A stretch of DNA of 64,000 bases from Vagococcus jeotgali (GCF_035918315.1 NZ_CP142146.1:62001-126000), one strand, 5' to 3'. Positions 46,504 through 56,511 are shown, counted from the stretch's first letter. Notes: a model not told the origin generated them from the letters alone. Made by a program: numbers and translations.

Positions 46504-47789
46504 TATTTTAAGTTAAAACATTGATTCTAATGTATCTTGAATTTCCTTAAATCCTTTATGCACTCTACCTAAAAACTTTTGGTTATATTCATTGAACTGA
46601 GAAACAAGGAATCTCTCCAGAGATTCTTCATTAGGAAATTGTTCTTTTCTCTTTGTATATTTTTTTAACTGTTTATTGAATCCCTCAATCAAGTTAGTTG
46701 AGTAGATAGTTCTTCTGATTGATGGCGGGAAGTTATAGAAAGTTAATATAGCAGGATTCATGAGTAACTTCACAACTCGTGGATACTGCTTTTTCCATTT
46801 TTCTGTCATAAAAGTTACTTGTTCAATTGCTTCCTCTTTTGAAAGAGCTTGATAGACAGTTTTAAAATCATCACAGATTTCTTTTCTATCCTTAACACGA
46901 ACTTTATGAGCAATATTTCTAGAGACATGAACACAACATTGTTGAAATTGAGCATTTGGATAGACACTATGGATGCTATCGTGAATACTGCTTAAACCAT
47001 CAGTTACAACTAATAAAACCTCTTCTAAACCACGGTCTTTTAGGTCTTGAAGTATCTCTTTCCAAATGTAGGCAGATTCAGTTGGAGCAATAGTAAATCC
47101 TAGAACTTCTTTGGTTCCATCTAACCGGATACCAATTACTATGTAAATAGCTTCTTTTGCTACGGTTTTCCTTTTTACTGGAATATGAGTAGCATCCATA
47201 AAAATAACTGAGTATTTAGCCTCTAAAGTTCTTTCTTTAAAAGCTAAAACATCTTCAGATACAATTTTACTTATGTTTGAAATAGTTTGTGGCGTGTAAT
47301 AATGACCATACATCTTTTCAATTAAATCAGAGATTTCAGACATCGTTATTCCTTTTTGAAATAGCTGAATAATAGTCGTTTCTAAAGAGTCATTGGTTCT
47401 TTTATAAGCAGGTAATGTTTGTTGAGAAAACTCACCATTCCTATCTCTAGGGATTACTAAATTTAGTTCTCCATACTCCGTTTTAAATGAACGTGAATAA
47501 TTCCCATTTCGGGAATTACCTGAATTAAATCCAGATCTATCATATTTTTCATAGTCAAGAAATGCTGTCAGTTCAGCTTTTAATAATGAATTAATAGCTA
47601 GCTCTAGATGATGGCGAAACAAATCATCCAAATCACCTTTATTGATTAGTGTTTCCATAATTTCTGTAGTAAAATTATTCATGAGAAAGTCCTCCTATAA
47701 AATTTTTGTGTGGTAACTTTAATTTTACAGAATGGACTTTCTTTTTTTCTACCCTAAATTTCTATTTACACAAAATATTTTACGCTATC
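46462..47789 (-). mobile_element. IS256-family element, intact (copy B), no target duplication
   Basis: 1328 bp, ends GGTTGCGTCAAGAATTATG at 46462 and TTTTACGCTATC at 47789, the same as copy A. The 8 bases outside (GCTTTTCT on the left, AACTTGGT on the right) do not match, so the flanks are no longer those of the original insertion. A deletion or recombination next to the element is likely; the lost DNA includes the start of the GNAT gene. Confidence 0.95.
46513..47682 (-). CDS. IS256-family transposase (copy B)
   Basis: 389 residues, starting MNNFTTEIMETLINKGDLDD. All three catalytic acids are in place (FMDATHIP, VTDGLSS, NLIEGFNK). It differs from copy A at scattered residues through the whole length, so the two arrived separately or diverged some time ago. 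The ribosome site TAGGAGGACTTTCTC is kept. The frame is intact. Confidence 0.97.
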   Translation of the reverse strand: MNNFTTEIMETLINKGDLDDLFRHHLELAINSLLKAELTAFLDYEKYDRSGFNSGNSRNGNYSRSFKTEYGELNLVIPRDRNGEFSQQTLPAYKRTNDSLETTIIQLFQKGITMSEISDLIEKMYGHYYTPQTISNISKIVSEDVLAFKERTLEAKYSVIFMDATHIPVKRKTVAKEAIYIVIGIRLDGTKEVLGFTIAPTESAYIWKEILQDLKDRGLEEVLLVVTDGLSSIHDSIHSVYPNAQFQQCCVHVSRNIAHKVRVKDRKEICDDFKTVYQALSKEEAIEQVTFMTEKWKKQYPRVVKLLMNPAILTFYNFPPSIRRTIYSTNLIEGFNKQLKKYTKRKEQFPNEESLERFLVSQFNEYNQKFLGRVHKGFKEIQDTLESMF

Positions 47790-47885
47790 AACTTGGTATA
47801 ATGCCACTTTATGTTAACTACTGACTTATTATATTATTTAATGTTATACTTCAAAAAAATAATATAATTAAGGAGACTTCCTGAT

Positions 47886-48350
47886 ATGACTATCAAAATT
47901 ATTGTTGAGCAATTTAATATATACAACAATTCAGAACTTGATGTTTATGATTATGATTTATCATTTAGAGCAAATAACGATATTCCAAAGTTTCAAATTA
48001 GATTTTATGTAAATAGTCCTTATTTTTCAGAAAATATTAATGGTGACATTCAATTTTCAAGAAATACTCGTCGTAAATTCAATGAATTTAAAGCTTTATT
48101 TTGTAAAAAACATGGCGCAATTTATGATAATCCCAGTAGGATAGATAATTCTTTAGACTTGATGAACACTACAATAAACTCACTAAAAGAAAGCTTAAAT
48201 AAATCATTTTTAATTCCTGGGGAAATAGAAATAGATACCATAGAGTTATTAGGTAATTGGGAAGTGTACCATAGTTCTGATAATTCAGAACTTGCTAATC
48301 TATTTGAAAAACAACTAATGGATGAATTAAGTAAGAAAGGAATCAAGTAA
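47886..48350 (+). CDS. Hypothetical protein
   Basis: 154 residues, MTIKIIVEQFNIYNNSELDV. No signal peptide or membrane segment; a soluble alpha/beta protein with an acidic helical end (DNSELANLFEKQLMDELSKK). I recognise no family. ATAATTAAGGAGACTTCCTGAT gives a very good ribosome site and a good terminator follows at 48428, so it is probably a real single gene. It lies between two IS256-type elements in accessory DNA. Confidence 0.6.
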   Translation: MTIKIIVEQFNIYNNSELDVYDYDLSFRANNDIPKFQIRFYVNSPYFSENINGDIQFSRNTRRKFNEFKALFCKKHGAIYDNPSRIDNSLDLMNTTINSLKESLNKSFLIPGEIEIDTIELLGNWEVYHSSDNSELANLFEKQLMDELSKKGIK

Positions 48351-48427
48351 ACTTGTCATAACGTCAAATATGTAAACTCTAACGTATTTAAGGGAAAAAG
48401 ACAGATAAATCACCTTAGAAAATATTT

Positions 48428-48460
48428 AAAGCCCTCAGAACAGTTCTGAGGGCTTTTGAC
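48428..48460 (+). terminator. Intrinsic terminator
   Basis: AAAGCCCTCAGA (48428-48439), a short loop, TCTGAGGGCTTT (48445-48456). It ends the hypothetical gene at 47886 and directly abuts the next IS256-type element. Confidence 0.85.
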
Positions 48461-48512
48461 TGGGTTTGTCAAGTTAAGTGTGTAAATTCTTTAAAAATAA
48501 AAATAGAAACTC

Positions 48513-48620
48513 AATTTGACAATGAGTCGTCCTGTGATAATCTCTAGGAATAAGAGGGTATTTTTAATAAACCTCTTGTCCCGATAAAAAATCGCAGGAC
48601 GAGAGACTCGTTGTCAAATT
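48513..48620. repeat. 108-bp imperfect palindrome inside the IS256-type end
   Basis: AATTTGACAATGAGTC plus GTCCTGTGAT pairs with ATCGCAGGAC plus GACTCGTTGTCAAATT, with 4 extra bases on one side. An inner AAGAGG / CCTCTT pair is also present. It could be a small non-autonomous element inserted in the IS or a structured 3' region. Confidence 0.65.
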
Positions 48621-48642
48621 TTATATGTCTCACTTATTTTGA

Positions 48643-49884
48643 TTAGTAACGATTATATTTTTCGACACGTTTTGAAAAAGAGTCGTTGACCGTTAATTGG
48701 TTAAGCACCATAGCCCAATTATGAACATGCCCACCTTCCCATTTACTTTGAAGTTCTTTCACTCGAAGATATAATAGCTTAAGAAGGGCATTCTCATTAG
48801 GGAAAGCTCCTTTTTTAGTTACCTTGCGGAAACTAGAGTGAACACTTTCTACAGCATTTGTCGTGTACATTATTTTTCGAATAGCTGAGCCGTAATCAAA
48901 TAATTGTTCGACATGGTGGAAATTTCTTTTCCAAACATCAATAGCTCCAGGATAGACTGCCCACTTTGTTTGAAAGGTATCAAAAGCTGTTTGAGCCGCT
49001 TTTAAAGAGGAGGCACTGTAAAAAGACTTCATATCCTTACAAACCTCTTTATAACTTTTACTTGGCACATAACGAAGGGCATTTCTAACTAAATGGACCA
49101 GACAACGTTGAACGACAACACCTGGGAAAATAGCTTTGGCTCCATTTTCAAGCCCTGATACACCATCCATTGAAATAAACAAAATATCTTCAACGCCACG
49201 CTCTTTAATCTCATCAAAAATCTGCATCCATCTATTTTTCGATTCTGTTTGATTTAGCCAAAGACCTAGAATTTCTTTATTTCCTTTTAAATCATAACCA
49301 AGAATTGTATACACCGCACATTCTTTCACTTCATAATTTTCTCTTAGAGTGACATACATACAATCGACAAACAAGAAGGCATAGCATTTGGCCAGAGGTC
49401 TGATTTGCCATTCCTCAAGTTCTGGTAATATTTGATCTGTGATATCCGACACCATATCATGAGAAATAGTAAAACCATAAATATCTTCAATTGTCGAGGC
49501 AATATCTCGTTGACTCATGCCTTTGGCATACATAGAAAGAACTTTTCCTTCAATACTTGAAACGTCTCTGCTTCTTTTAGGAATAATTTCTGGCTCAAAA
49601 GAAGCGTCTCTATCTCTAGGAACCTGAATGTCTAATTCACCAAAACTTGTTTTTAATTTTTTATTTCCATATCCATTCCGTCTGTTTTGAGTTTCTTTTT
49701 CTTGTCTTGACTGATTCTCATAACCTAAATGATTATCTAATTCTCCACGAAGCATTGCTTCAAACATCGGTCCAAAAACATCTTTTAGGGCTTCTTGCAT
49801 GTCTTCAACCGATTCTGGTTGATAGGCATCAATAATTGATTGAGCTAACTTCGCTGATTTTTGATCTTTTTTCTTTTTTGTCAT
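48643..49884 (-). CDS. IS256-family transposase, second type
   Basis: 413 residues. DDE acids: D in LFVDCMYVTL near residue 175, D in SMDGVSGLE near 237, E in NAVESVHSSFRK near 344; the RCLVHLVRNAL motif lies between. It is only distantly similar to the 389-residue IS256 transposases in this window. The start follows TTAAAGGAGTGGTAAGTC. The frame is intact. Confidence 0.95.
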   Translation of the reverse strand: MTKKKKDQKSAKLAQSIIDAYQPESVEDMQEALKDVFGPMFEAMLRGELDNHLGYENQSRQEKETQNRRNGYGNKKLKTSFGELDIQVPRDRDASFEPEIIPKRSRDVSSIEGKVLSMYAKGMSQRDIASTIEDIYGFTISHDMVSDITDQILPELEEWQIRPLAKCYAFLFVDCMYVTLRENYEVKECAVYTILGYDLKGNKEILGLWLNQTESKNRWMQIFDEIKERGVEDILFISMDGVSGLENGAKAIFPGVVVQRCLVHLVRNALRYVPSKSYKEVCKDMKSFYSASSLKAAQTAFDTFQTKWAVYPGAIDVWKRNFHHVEQLFDYGSAIRKIMYTTNAVESVHSSFRKVTKKGAFPNENALLKLLYLRVKELQSKWEGGHVHNWAMVLNQLTVNDSFSKRVEKYNRY

Positions 49885-49982
49885 GACTTACCACTCCTTT
49901 AATCTATTGTAAAAAAAGAAAAACCGCGAAGCAACCCACTACCTAGGATGGTAGGTTACTTACACGGTTTATATTACACTCT

Positions 49983-50212
49983 CGGATATATGTAATTCCA
50001 TCTAAGGATTGTTTAACCAAGTCATATAATATCAACTGGTCTTTCGTAAAAATCAACAAATAAGATTTCCTACTAAAATACTCCCAAAGATAAGCCCCAC
50101 TTCCTCTTAATTGCAAGGTAGGTCGCCAGCTTTTTTCAGCTATAAAATAATTAGAATTTGGAATTTCACCTAGGTTTCTGATTAACTCTTCGATATTTTC
50201 TTTTGTTTCCAT
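49983..50212 (-). pseudogene. Unknown gene, 3' end cut off by IS256
   Basis: Starts METKENIEELIRNLGEIPNS behind ATTAGGAGGATAAT and reads WRPTLQLRGSGAYLWEYFSR, then SYLLIFTKDQLILYDLVKQS and ends its own sequence at ITYIRE. The last 11 codons of the open frame (CNINRVSNLPS) come from the IS. The pattern looks like a small beta-rich domain with part missing. I recognise no family with confidence. Confidence 0.7.
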
Positions 50213-50258
50213 ATTATCCTCCTAATCAACCTATGAAGCTATACTTAGGATGTTAGCT

Positions 50259-53090
50259 TTAGTGATTTAGAAAATCAAATAAGGAGTACTGAATAGGTGT
50301 GTCTAGTTTAAGTATCATTTTGACAAGAGATTTTTTCTTATCAGAGCTAATCGTGATTTCTTCTTGTGTAAATGAAGCAATATCTGGTTTGACCTGACCA
50401 AGATAATAAAAATCTGTCCCATGATCATCATGTTTTTTTATAAAAAAATGAACCGGGATATCTTGACCACGCTCTCTTAAAAAGGTAACCTCAGGGCTAT
50501 TTAAATTTCTTGGTGCTTTTGAGAACCAAAGGATAGTTTGTGGATCAAGCAAGGCATCTTCATAAGCCACTAAGGAACCTTTAAAATCTTCCCCTTTTTC
50601 TAACGTTACAAATATGACAAAATGATCGTCATTACGAGTATAGCCACCAATATTTTGATCAACCATTTGCTTTTTCCAATTTAAAACTCGTAATACATCA
50701 CGTCTACGGTATTTTTGATATAAGGTAAGAGGTTGTTTTGTGTAATGAGTAAATGATAAGGCAAGTCCAGTTTTGATTAAATCACGTAAATACCTAACAA
50801 AAACAGGATTTTCTCTAGCTAATAAAAAATGAGGTGTTAATTGTCCCTCTTCATTAATGAAAGCAGCTTGTTCATAAGATTTTTTTTGACTACCTACATA
50901 AAACTGAGTTGATAATGTCCGGATAACAGAGTCAATAGTTTCTGAGTTTGTATTTAAGTTATATTCTTTTAGATAGTCAACTATATCTTGTTTTGATATG
51001 TGTTTTTTAATATGCAACAATTCGTTTAAGATAATTAAATCATGTGGTCTAATGCTAGGTAATAACTCAGCTGTGACAAAATTTAGAAATGAAGTATCAT
51101 TTTCTGATAAGGTGTCAGTTTCTTCTTTAATTTTAACTAAAAAATCGTAATAGTTTTTACTTTTTGAAGCCATCATGACAGGGTCTACCCAATTTTGTTC
51201 AAAATAATCAAATAAAGTAGGAGTACGATTTAAACGATTTTTTAAGGAGAAGTAAAGTTGTTTTAGCATAGCCATAGAATCTAATTTAGCTGCGTCAATA
51301 GATTCAAAAATTCGTTCTTTAGCAATACTTTCAAAATTAATTGCTGATAGGCCAGAAATATAATTTGTATCAAAGGTATCTTTACGTAGATTGTTTTTGT
51401 TAAGTGAGTCATCTCCAGACAAAGCCATAGGAATCATGTAATTATTTTTATAGTTTCCAATGAAATCAATGACAGTGACAAATTCTTTGTTAGGGTATTT
51501 TCTAAGACCACGACCTAATTGTTGGATAAAAATAATGTTAGATTGGGTGTTTCTTAACATAATGACTTGATTAATCATAGGGATATCAATTCCCTCATTA
51601 AAAATATCTACAGTAAAAATATATTTAATAGATCCTTTTTCTAATTGTTGAATCGTGTCTTCCCTAGTTTTCATAGAATCCTCTCCACTTAAATAAGCAG
51701 AAGGGAGCCCTTGTTTAGTAAATAGGTGAGCCAGTTCTTTTGCTTCCCTCACTTGACTACAAAAAACTAACCCTTTAACTTGTGATCCGGAATGACCGTA
51801 ATAAGTGATTTTATCAATGAGAAATTTAACACGTTCTGTATCAGTTAGGTGGTAGAGTTCAGTTGTCTCAGAGATGACCTCTCCTTGGTATTCAAAATCA
51901 GTCACACCAAAGTAGTGAAAAGGACAAAGTAAGTTTTCTTCTAAGGCATCTTTTAATCTAATTTCATAAGCTGTGTTGTAGTCAAATAATTCAAAAATAT
52001 TAAACCCATCTGTTCGTTCAGGTGTTGCTGTCATTCCTAGTAAAAAGTTAGGGGAGAAATAATCAATCACCTTAGTATAAGACGTAGCTCCGGCTCTGTG
52101 TACTTCATCAATTAAGATATAGTCAAAATAATCTGGAGCAAAATCTTGTTTTATTTGTTCTTTAGAGATCGTTTGTATGGTTGCAAATAAATATTTAGCA
52201 TTAATCTCTTTTTTTGTACCAGAGAGAATACCAAAGTCAGAATCAGCTCCACCGATTATTTTCTTAAAAGATTCTTTGGCTGTGTTTAATATTTGTTCTC
52301 TATGAACAATGAAAAGCATACGACGCGGTTTAGCTTGTAAGACATCAAAAGCAGCGAGGTAGGTTTTACCAGTACCTGTGGCTGAGATGACAAGAGCGCG
52401 CTTTTTTCCTTCTTCTCTAATTGTTTTGAGGTTTGTTAGAGCTTTTTTTTGCATCATATTTGGGGCAATATAATCTAATTTTTCTTCATTAAGGATACTA
52501 GGAGTAAAAGAAACAGGTAGATGGGTTTCTTTATATGTATCTATCCACTCTTTAGTTAAAGGAGTAGATTCACGCCACTCCTCTGTCATGGCTTGTCTGA
52601 CTTGATGAATCAACTCACCACTCTCAAAAGAAGTCAGACGCAAGTTCCATTCATAATTTTCTTTTAAAGCACTCATCGTTAAATTTGAGCTACCAATAAT
52701 CAAAGTATGAAATGCTTCTTTTTCAAATAGATAACCCTTTGCATGAAAACCTGGCTTTTTAGAAAGTCTGACTTCTAAGTTTGGAATATTCAAAAGGGAC
52801 TCAAACATTAGAGGATCATTAAAATTTAAATAAGTTGAGGTGACTAACCGACCTGTGACACCTTTTTTAGCTAGATCAGATAGTTGGGCCTTGATACTGT
52901 TTAACCCGCTTTGTGTGATAAAAGCAACTGAAAAAAAGAAATGAGAACATTGTTCAACTTCAGCTTGTAGCGTGTTGAGTAGAAATTGTTGTTTATCAGG
53001 TTGATTAATAATTAGTGTGGTGTCATAAGTAGAGCCTGGTATTGTTTGATCAATAAAAGCATGTTTTAATGAACGCTCTAATAATTCCAT
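50259..53090 (-). CDS. DEAD/DEAH helicase with PLD-like nuclease domain and DUF3427
   Basis: 943 residues. The N-terminal phospholipase-D-like domain has HAKGYLFEKEAFHTLIIGSS plus N near residues 116-136 (HxK...GSxN). The SF2 helicase core follows: Walker A in SATGTGKTYLAAF near 238, LIDEVHRAGA near 326, MTATPERTDG near 355, FIQQLGRGLRKYP near 528. The last 300 residues are DUF3427-like. A nuclease-type domain joined to a DNA translocase suggests work on DNA ends or foreign DNA; the family's role is not established as far as I know. It directly follows a NUDIX gene (2-base gap), so the two are expressed together. The PLD domain shows one HxK site, so two would have to dimerise. Confidence 0.88.
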   Translation of the reverse strand: MELLERSLKHAFIDQTIPGSTYDTTLIINQPDKQQFLLNTLQAEVEQCSHFFFSVAFITQSGLNSIKAQLSDLAKKGVTGRLVTSTYLNFNDPLMFESLLNIPNLEVRLSKKPGFHAKGYLFEKEAFHTLIIGSSNLTMSALKENYEWNLRLTSFESGELIHQVRQAMTEEWRESTPLTKEWIDTYKETHLPVSFTPSILNEEKLDYIAPNMMQKKALTNLKTIREEGKKRALVISATGTGKTYLAAFDVLQAKPRRMLFIVHREQILNTAKESFKKIIGGADSDFGILSGTKKEINAKYLFATIQTISKEQIKQDFAPDYFDYILIDEVHRAGATSYTKVIDYFSPNFLLGMTATPERTDGFNIFELFDYNTAYEIRLKDALEENLLCPFHYFGVTDFEYQGEVISETTELYHLTDTERVKFLIDKITYYGHSGSQVKGLVFCSQVREAKELAHLFTKQGLPSAYLSGEDSMKTREDTIQQLEKGSIKYIFTVDIFNEGIDIPMINQVIMLRNTQSNIIFIQQLGRGLRKYPNKEFVTVIDFIGNYKNNYMIPMALSGDDSLNKNNLRKDTFDTNYISGLSAINFESIAKERIFESIDAAKLDSMAMLKQLYFSLKNRLNRTPTLFDYFEQNWVDPVMMASKSKNYYDFLVKIKEETDTLSENDTSFLNFVTAELLPSIRPHDLIILNELLHIKKHISKQDIVDYLKEYNLNTNSETIDSVIRTLSTQFYVGSQKKSYEQAAFINEEGQLTPHFLLARENPVFVRYLRDLIKTGLALSFTHYTKQPLTLYQKYRRRDVLRVLNWKKQMVDQNIGGYTRNDDHFVIFVTLEKGEDFKGSLVAYEDALLDPQTILWFSKAPRNLNSPEVTFLRERGQDIPVHFFIKKHDDHGTDFYYLGQVKPDIASFTQEEITISSDKKKSLVKMILKLDTPIQYSLFDFLNH

Positions 53091-53092
53091 GA

Positions 53093-53497
53093 TTATCTCC
53101 TTATATATAATTTAATTAGTTTTTTAACAGCAGGTATGTCAGCCGGGGCCCAGTTTAGTTTGCTTATCTCTTTTTTAGTACTTACCCAATTTATATCCTC
53201 GTGTTCAGTTAATATTGGTTCACCTGATATTAAGTGGCAAATAAAGGTTGTAAGGGTAACTTCTCCAAAATCATATAGATAAGTTGTTATTTCAAAAGGT
53301 TCTATTTGAATGGTAGGCTCAATATGTAATTCTTCAATTAACTCTCTTTTTAAGGCTTCATGGGGTGTTTCATGTCTTTCGACTTTACCACCAGGAAATT
53401 CCCAGTAACCACCTAAGGATTTATCCATTGCTCTTTGTGCACATAATATTTTTTCATCTCGAAAAATAATGGCACCAACTACATCGATTTTTTTCAA
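53093..53497 (-). CDS. NUDIX hydrolase, MutT-like
   Basis: 134 residues. The NUDIX box spans residues 36-58, opening with GGKVERHETPHEALKR and closing ELIEELHIE, with all key Gly, Glu and Arg residues. MKKIDVVGAIIFRDEKILCA at the start and WEFPGGK are typical of 8-oxo-dGTP/CTP diphosphatases of the MutT type. It probably removes oxidised or unwanted nucleotides. The start is preceded by TTGGAGGGAGTAT. Operon with the PLD-helicase gene. Confidence 0.9.
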   Translation of the reverse strand: MKKIDVVGAIIFRDEKILCAQRAMDKSLGGYWEFPGGKVERHETPHEALKRELIEELHIEPTIQIEPFEITTYLYDFGEVTLTTFICHLISGEPILTEHEDINWVSTKKEISKLNWAPADIPAVKKLIKLYIRR

Positions 53498-53876
53498 TAT
53501 ACTCCCTCCAAGTATTCTATGTTGTCATATAGTTATTCTACCAGCATTAATTGAATAAGAGTAGATCTGTCAGAGATAACTTACTATGATCTATTACAGC
53601 AAGCAAAGAAATCGGTTGCATACTACAATGGATATCATTTATTATAGTATATAAACACATATCATGATTTAAATAATATCAACCGTCTTTACATGTTTTG
53701 TCTATACCAATAATTAAGAAACTTGCTATTATAGCCTTTGTAATTAGGTCTAATTAACTTAAATTGATATAATTTGAAAGCGGTTTAATCTGATACCGGT
53801 AACATTAAAAAAACGGTTGCGTAACATTGTTAAAAGACCTATGATGAAAGTATGAAAAACATAGGGGGTTATTTAA
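53498..53876. promoter_or_regulatory. Divergent control region of the maltodextrin operon
   Basis: No gene in 380 bases. Toward malE: TTGTTA (53827-53832) and TATGAA (53851-53856), spacing 18. TTGAAAGCGGTTTAA (53774-53788) resembles cre. TACCGGTA (53794-53801) is a perfect palindrome, and AAACGGTTGCGTAAC (53811-53825) with ATCGGTTGCATAC near 53611 resemble LacI-family half sites. Regulation by CcpA and a MalR-type repressor is likely. Confidence 0.65.
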
Positions 53877-55151
53877 GTGAAGAATAAGTGGAAAAAATTT
53901 GGTACTGGTTTGTTGCTAGGTGCATCTATGTTAGCTTTAGTGGCTTGTGGGTCATCTTCATCTAAAGATAAAGATGGTGGTACAAAAGATGCAGAGGCAA
54001 GTAAAGAATTATCCGTTTCAGTTGATAAAGGCTATGTGAAGTATATTGAAGGAATCAAAGGTGATTTTGAAAAAGAAAATGATATCACAATCAAAGTGAT
54101 TGAAAAAGATATGTTTGAACAGCTAGAGGCTTTGACATTAGATGGACCTGCTGGTAAAGCCCCTGATGTGATGATGTCAGCTTATGATAGATTAGGGCCA
54201 CTTGGTCAACAAGGTCATTTAGCACAAGTTAAATTATCAGATGACTCATTTTATAATGAAAATGATAAAAAACAAGTGACAGTTGATGGCGAGTTTTACG
54301 GAGCACCTGCTGTTGTAGAAACGCTAGTCATGTTCTATAACAAAGACTTAATCACAGAAGCACCAAAAACATTTAAAGAGGTAGAAGCCTTATCAAAAGA
54401 TGAAAAATACAATTTTAAAGATGAAAGTGGTAAAAATGTTGGGTTCTTAGCTAAATGGACTGATTTCTACTTTGCTTACGGTTTGATTTCTGGTTACGGT
54501 GGTTACATCTTTGGTGATGATGGTACTAATCCAGAAGATATCGGCTTAAATAGCAAGGGTGCTGTTGAGGGGATTCAATATGCAACAGATTGGTTCCAAA
54601 ATGTTTGGCCAAAAGGTATGTTAGATATTAAGAGTGCTGGTGATTTTGTCACAAATCAGTTTACAGAAGGTAAAACAGCTGCCATTATTGATGGACCTTG
54701 GGCTGCTAAAGGCTACACTGATGCTGATGTAAATTACGGTGTGAGTAAAATTCCAACATTAGATAATGGTAATCCCTATGAAGCCTTTGGCGGAGGTAAA
54801 GCTTGGGTTGTAAGTAACTATTCTACAAATAAAGATATGTCTCAAAAATTCTTAGATTACGTCACAAATGAGAAAAATCAAACAACTCTTTATGATGATA
54901 CAAAAGAAATTCCAGCTAATAATAAATCAAGAGAAGCTGCTGCTAAATCAGATGATGAATTAACAAAAGCTGTTATTGAACAATATGAAAGTGCAAAACC
55001 AATGCCTAACATTCCAGAAATGGCTGAAGTATGGGCTGGTGGTGAAAACTTAATGTTTGATGCAGGTTCTGGTAAACAAACACCTCAAGAAGCGGCAGAT
55101 GCAGCCGTGAAAATTATTAAAGAAAATATTCAACAAAAATACGGTGAATAA
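53877..55151 (+). CDS. malE: Maltose/maltodextrin-binding lipoprotein
   Basis: 424 residues. The signal MKNKWKKFGTGLLLGASMLA is followed by lipobox ALVAC, so the protein is lipid-anchored outside. The binding domain has DVMMSAYDRLGPLGQQGHLA, FYGAPAVVETLVMFYNKDLI, KTAAIIDGPWAAKGY and NIPEMAEVWAGGENLMFDAG, the usual maltodextrin-binding pattern. GTG is the start, with ATAGGGGG 8 bases upstream. First gene of a five-gene operon with two permeases and a cytoplasmic amylase. Confidence 0.94.
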   Translation: MKNKWKKFGTGLLLGASMLALVACGSSSSKDKDGGTKDAEASKELSVSVDKGYVKYIEGIKGDFEKENDITIKVIEKDMFEQLEALTLDGPAGKAPDVMMSAYDRLGPLGQQGHLAQVKLSDDSFYNENDKKQVTVDGEFYGAPAVVETLVMFYNKDLITEAPKTFKEVEALSKDEKYNFKDESGKNVGFLAKWTDFYFAYGLISGYGGYIFGDDGTNPEDIGLNSKGAVEGIQYATDWFQNVWPKGMLDIKSAGDFVTNQFTEGKTAAIIDGPWAAKGYTDADVNYGVSKIPTLDNGNPYEAFGGGKAWVVSNYSTNKDMSQKFLDYVTNEKNQTTLYDDTKEIPANNKSREAAAKSDDELTKAVIEQYESAKPMPNIPEMAEVWAGGENLMFDAGSGKQTPQEAADAAVKIIKENIQQKYGE

Positions 55152-55208
55152 GTGAGTTAGCGGCAAAGGAAACTTTGTCGTTTTCTTTCTTAAATAAGGA
55201 GGATTAGT

Positions 55209-56510
55209 ATGGATCAAAAAGAGCAACCTGGAAGAGTTAAAAAAGCAATGCTACTATCTATTATTCCAGGATTGGGACAAATTTATAACAAACAAATATT
55301 TAAAGGAGTTATCTTCTTACTTATCTTTATCGCCTTTGTAATTGAGATGATTACTATGGGATTTGGTGCTTTTGAAGGGTTTATTACATTAGGACATAAC
55401 TCAATGGATGATCACTCATTATTCTTAATGATTGAAGGAACACTTCAAATTATTATAACAGCTATTTTTATTTTATTTTATGTCATTAACATTCGTGATG
55501 CTAAAGTCATTGCTAAACGTCTTGTTTTAGGAGAAAAAATTAATACGACAGCTAAAGAAACTCTACATGCTATGAGTGATGAGGGGTTTCCATATTTACT
55601 AACATTACCAGCATATCTTGTTATGACGGTATCGATTATTTTTCCAGTGTTAGTGACTTTATTTATGGCATTTACTAATTATGATTTTAAACATATTCCG
55701 CCAGCATCATTGATTGACTGGGTTGGGTTTAAAAACTTTTATAGTATTTTCTTTTTAAGTAGCTACCGTGCTACTTTTGGAGCTGTATTTAGTTGGACCG
55801 TGATTTGGACAGTGCTTGCTTCAACTCTTCAGATTTGTTTAGGGGTATTGACAGCTGTTGTAGCAAATCAAAGTTTCATTAAAGGAAAACGTCTATTTGG
55901 AGTTATTTTCTTATTACCTTGGGCAGTGCCTGCCTTTATCACGATTATGAGTTTTTCTAATATTTTTAATGATAGTATCGGAGCGATAAACACACAAGTT
56001 ATTCCCTTTTTAAATAACATTCCCCTTGTTGACATCGCTCCGAAACCTTGGAAAACCGATCCATTTTGGACAAAAACTGCGATTATTATGATCCAAGGAT
56101 GGTTAGGTTTTCCGTATATTTATGTCATGGTAAGTGGGATATTACAATCAATTCCCAATGAATTATATGAAGCAGCTAAAATTGATGGAGCTAATGCTTT
56201 TCAAAGGTTTAAAACGATTACAATGCCGATGATTTTATTTGTGGCAGCACCAATTTTTGTCACACAATATACTGGTAACTTTAATAACTTCTCAATGATT
56301 TACCTATTTAATAATGGTGGACCAGGCAGTGTTGGTGGTGGTGCAGGGTCAACTGATATTTTAATTTCATGGATCTATAAATTAACAACAGGAAATGCAC
56401 CACAATACTCAGTGGCAGCCGCTGTGACTTTGATTATTTCATTCATTGTTATCGGTATTTCCTTAATTATCTTTAAGAAAACAAATTCCTTTAATATGGA
56501 GGATAACTAA
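55209..56510 (+). CDS. malF: Maltodextrin ABC permease
   Basis: 433 residues, eight membrane segments. An extra N-terminal pair ([20 protein letters not shown], and near residues 70-97) is followed by the six-segment permease core. The EAA motif [20 protein letters not shown] lies near residue 318. Forms the channel with the next gene. Ribosome site AAGGAGGATTAGT. No ATPase gene is present in the operon; a shared MsmX is likely. Confidence 0.94.
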   Translation: MDQKEQPGRVKKAMLLSIIPGLGQIYNKQIFKGVIFLLIFIAFVIEMITMGFGAFEGFITLGHNSMDDHSLFLMIEGTLQIIITAIFILFYVINIRDAKVIAKRLVLGEKINTTAKETLHAMSDEGFPYLLTLPAYLVMTVSIIFPVLVTLFMAFTNYDFKHIPPASLIDWVGFKNFYSIFFLSSYRATFGAVFSWTVIWTVLASTLQICLGVLTAVVANQSFIKGKRLFGVIFLLPWAVPAFITIMSFSNIFNDSIGAINTQVIPFLNNIPLVDIAPKPWKTDPFWTKTAIIMIQGWLGFPYIYVMVSGILQSIPNELYEAAKIDGANAFQRFKTITMPMILFVAAPIFVTQYTGNFNNFSMIYLFNNGGPGSVGGGAGSTDILISWIYKLTTGNAPQYSVAAAVTLIISFIVIGISLIIFKKTNSFNMEDN

Positions 56511-56511
56511 T

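Larger units (their letters stand above)
48463..49982 (-). mobile_element. IS256-family element, second type
   Basis: Ends near GGTTTGTCAAGTTAAGTGTG (48463) and, on the complement, AGAGTGTAATATAAACCGTG (49982), in register at GTGTAA. It carries one intact transposase. The left end truncates a host gene at 49983. No 8-bp duplication is visible outside (TTTGACTG versus CGGATATA). About 180 bases separate the transposase stop from the end, longer than usual, because a 108-bp hairpin lies there. Confidence 0.78.
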
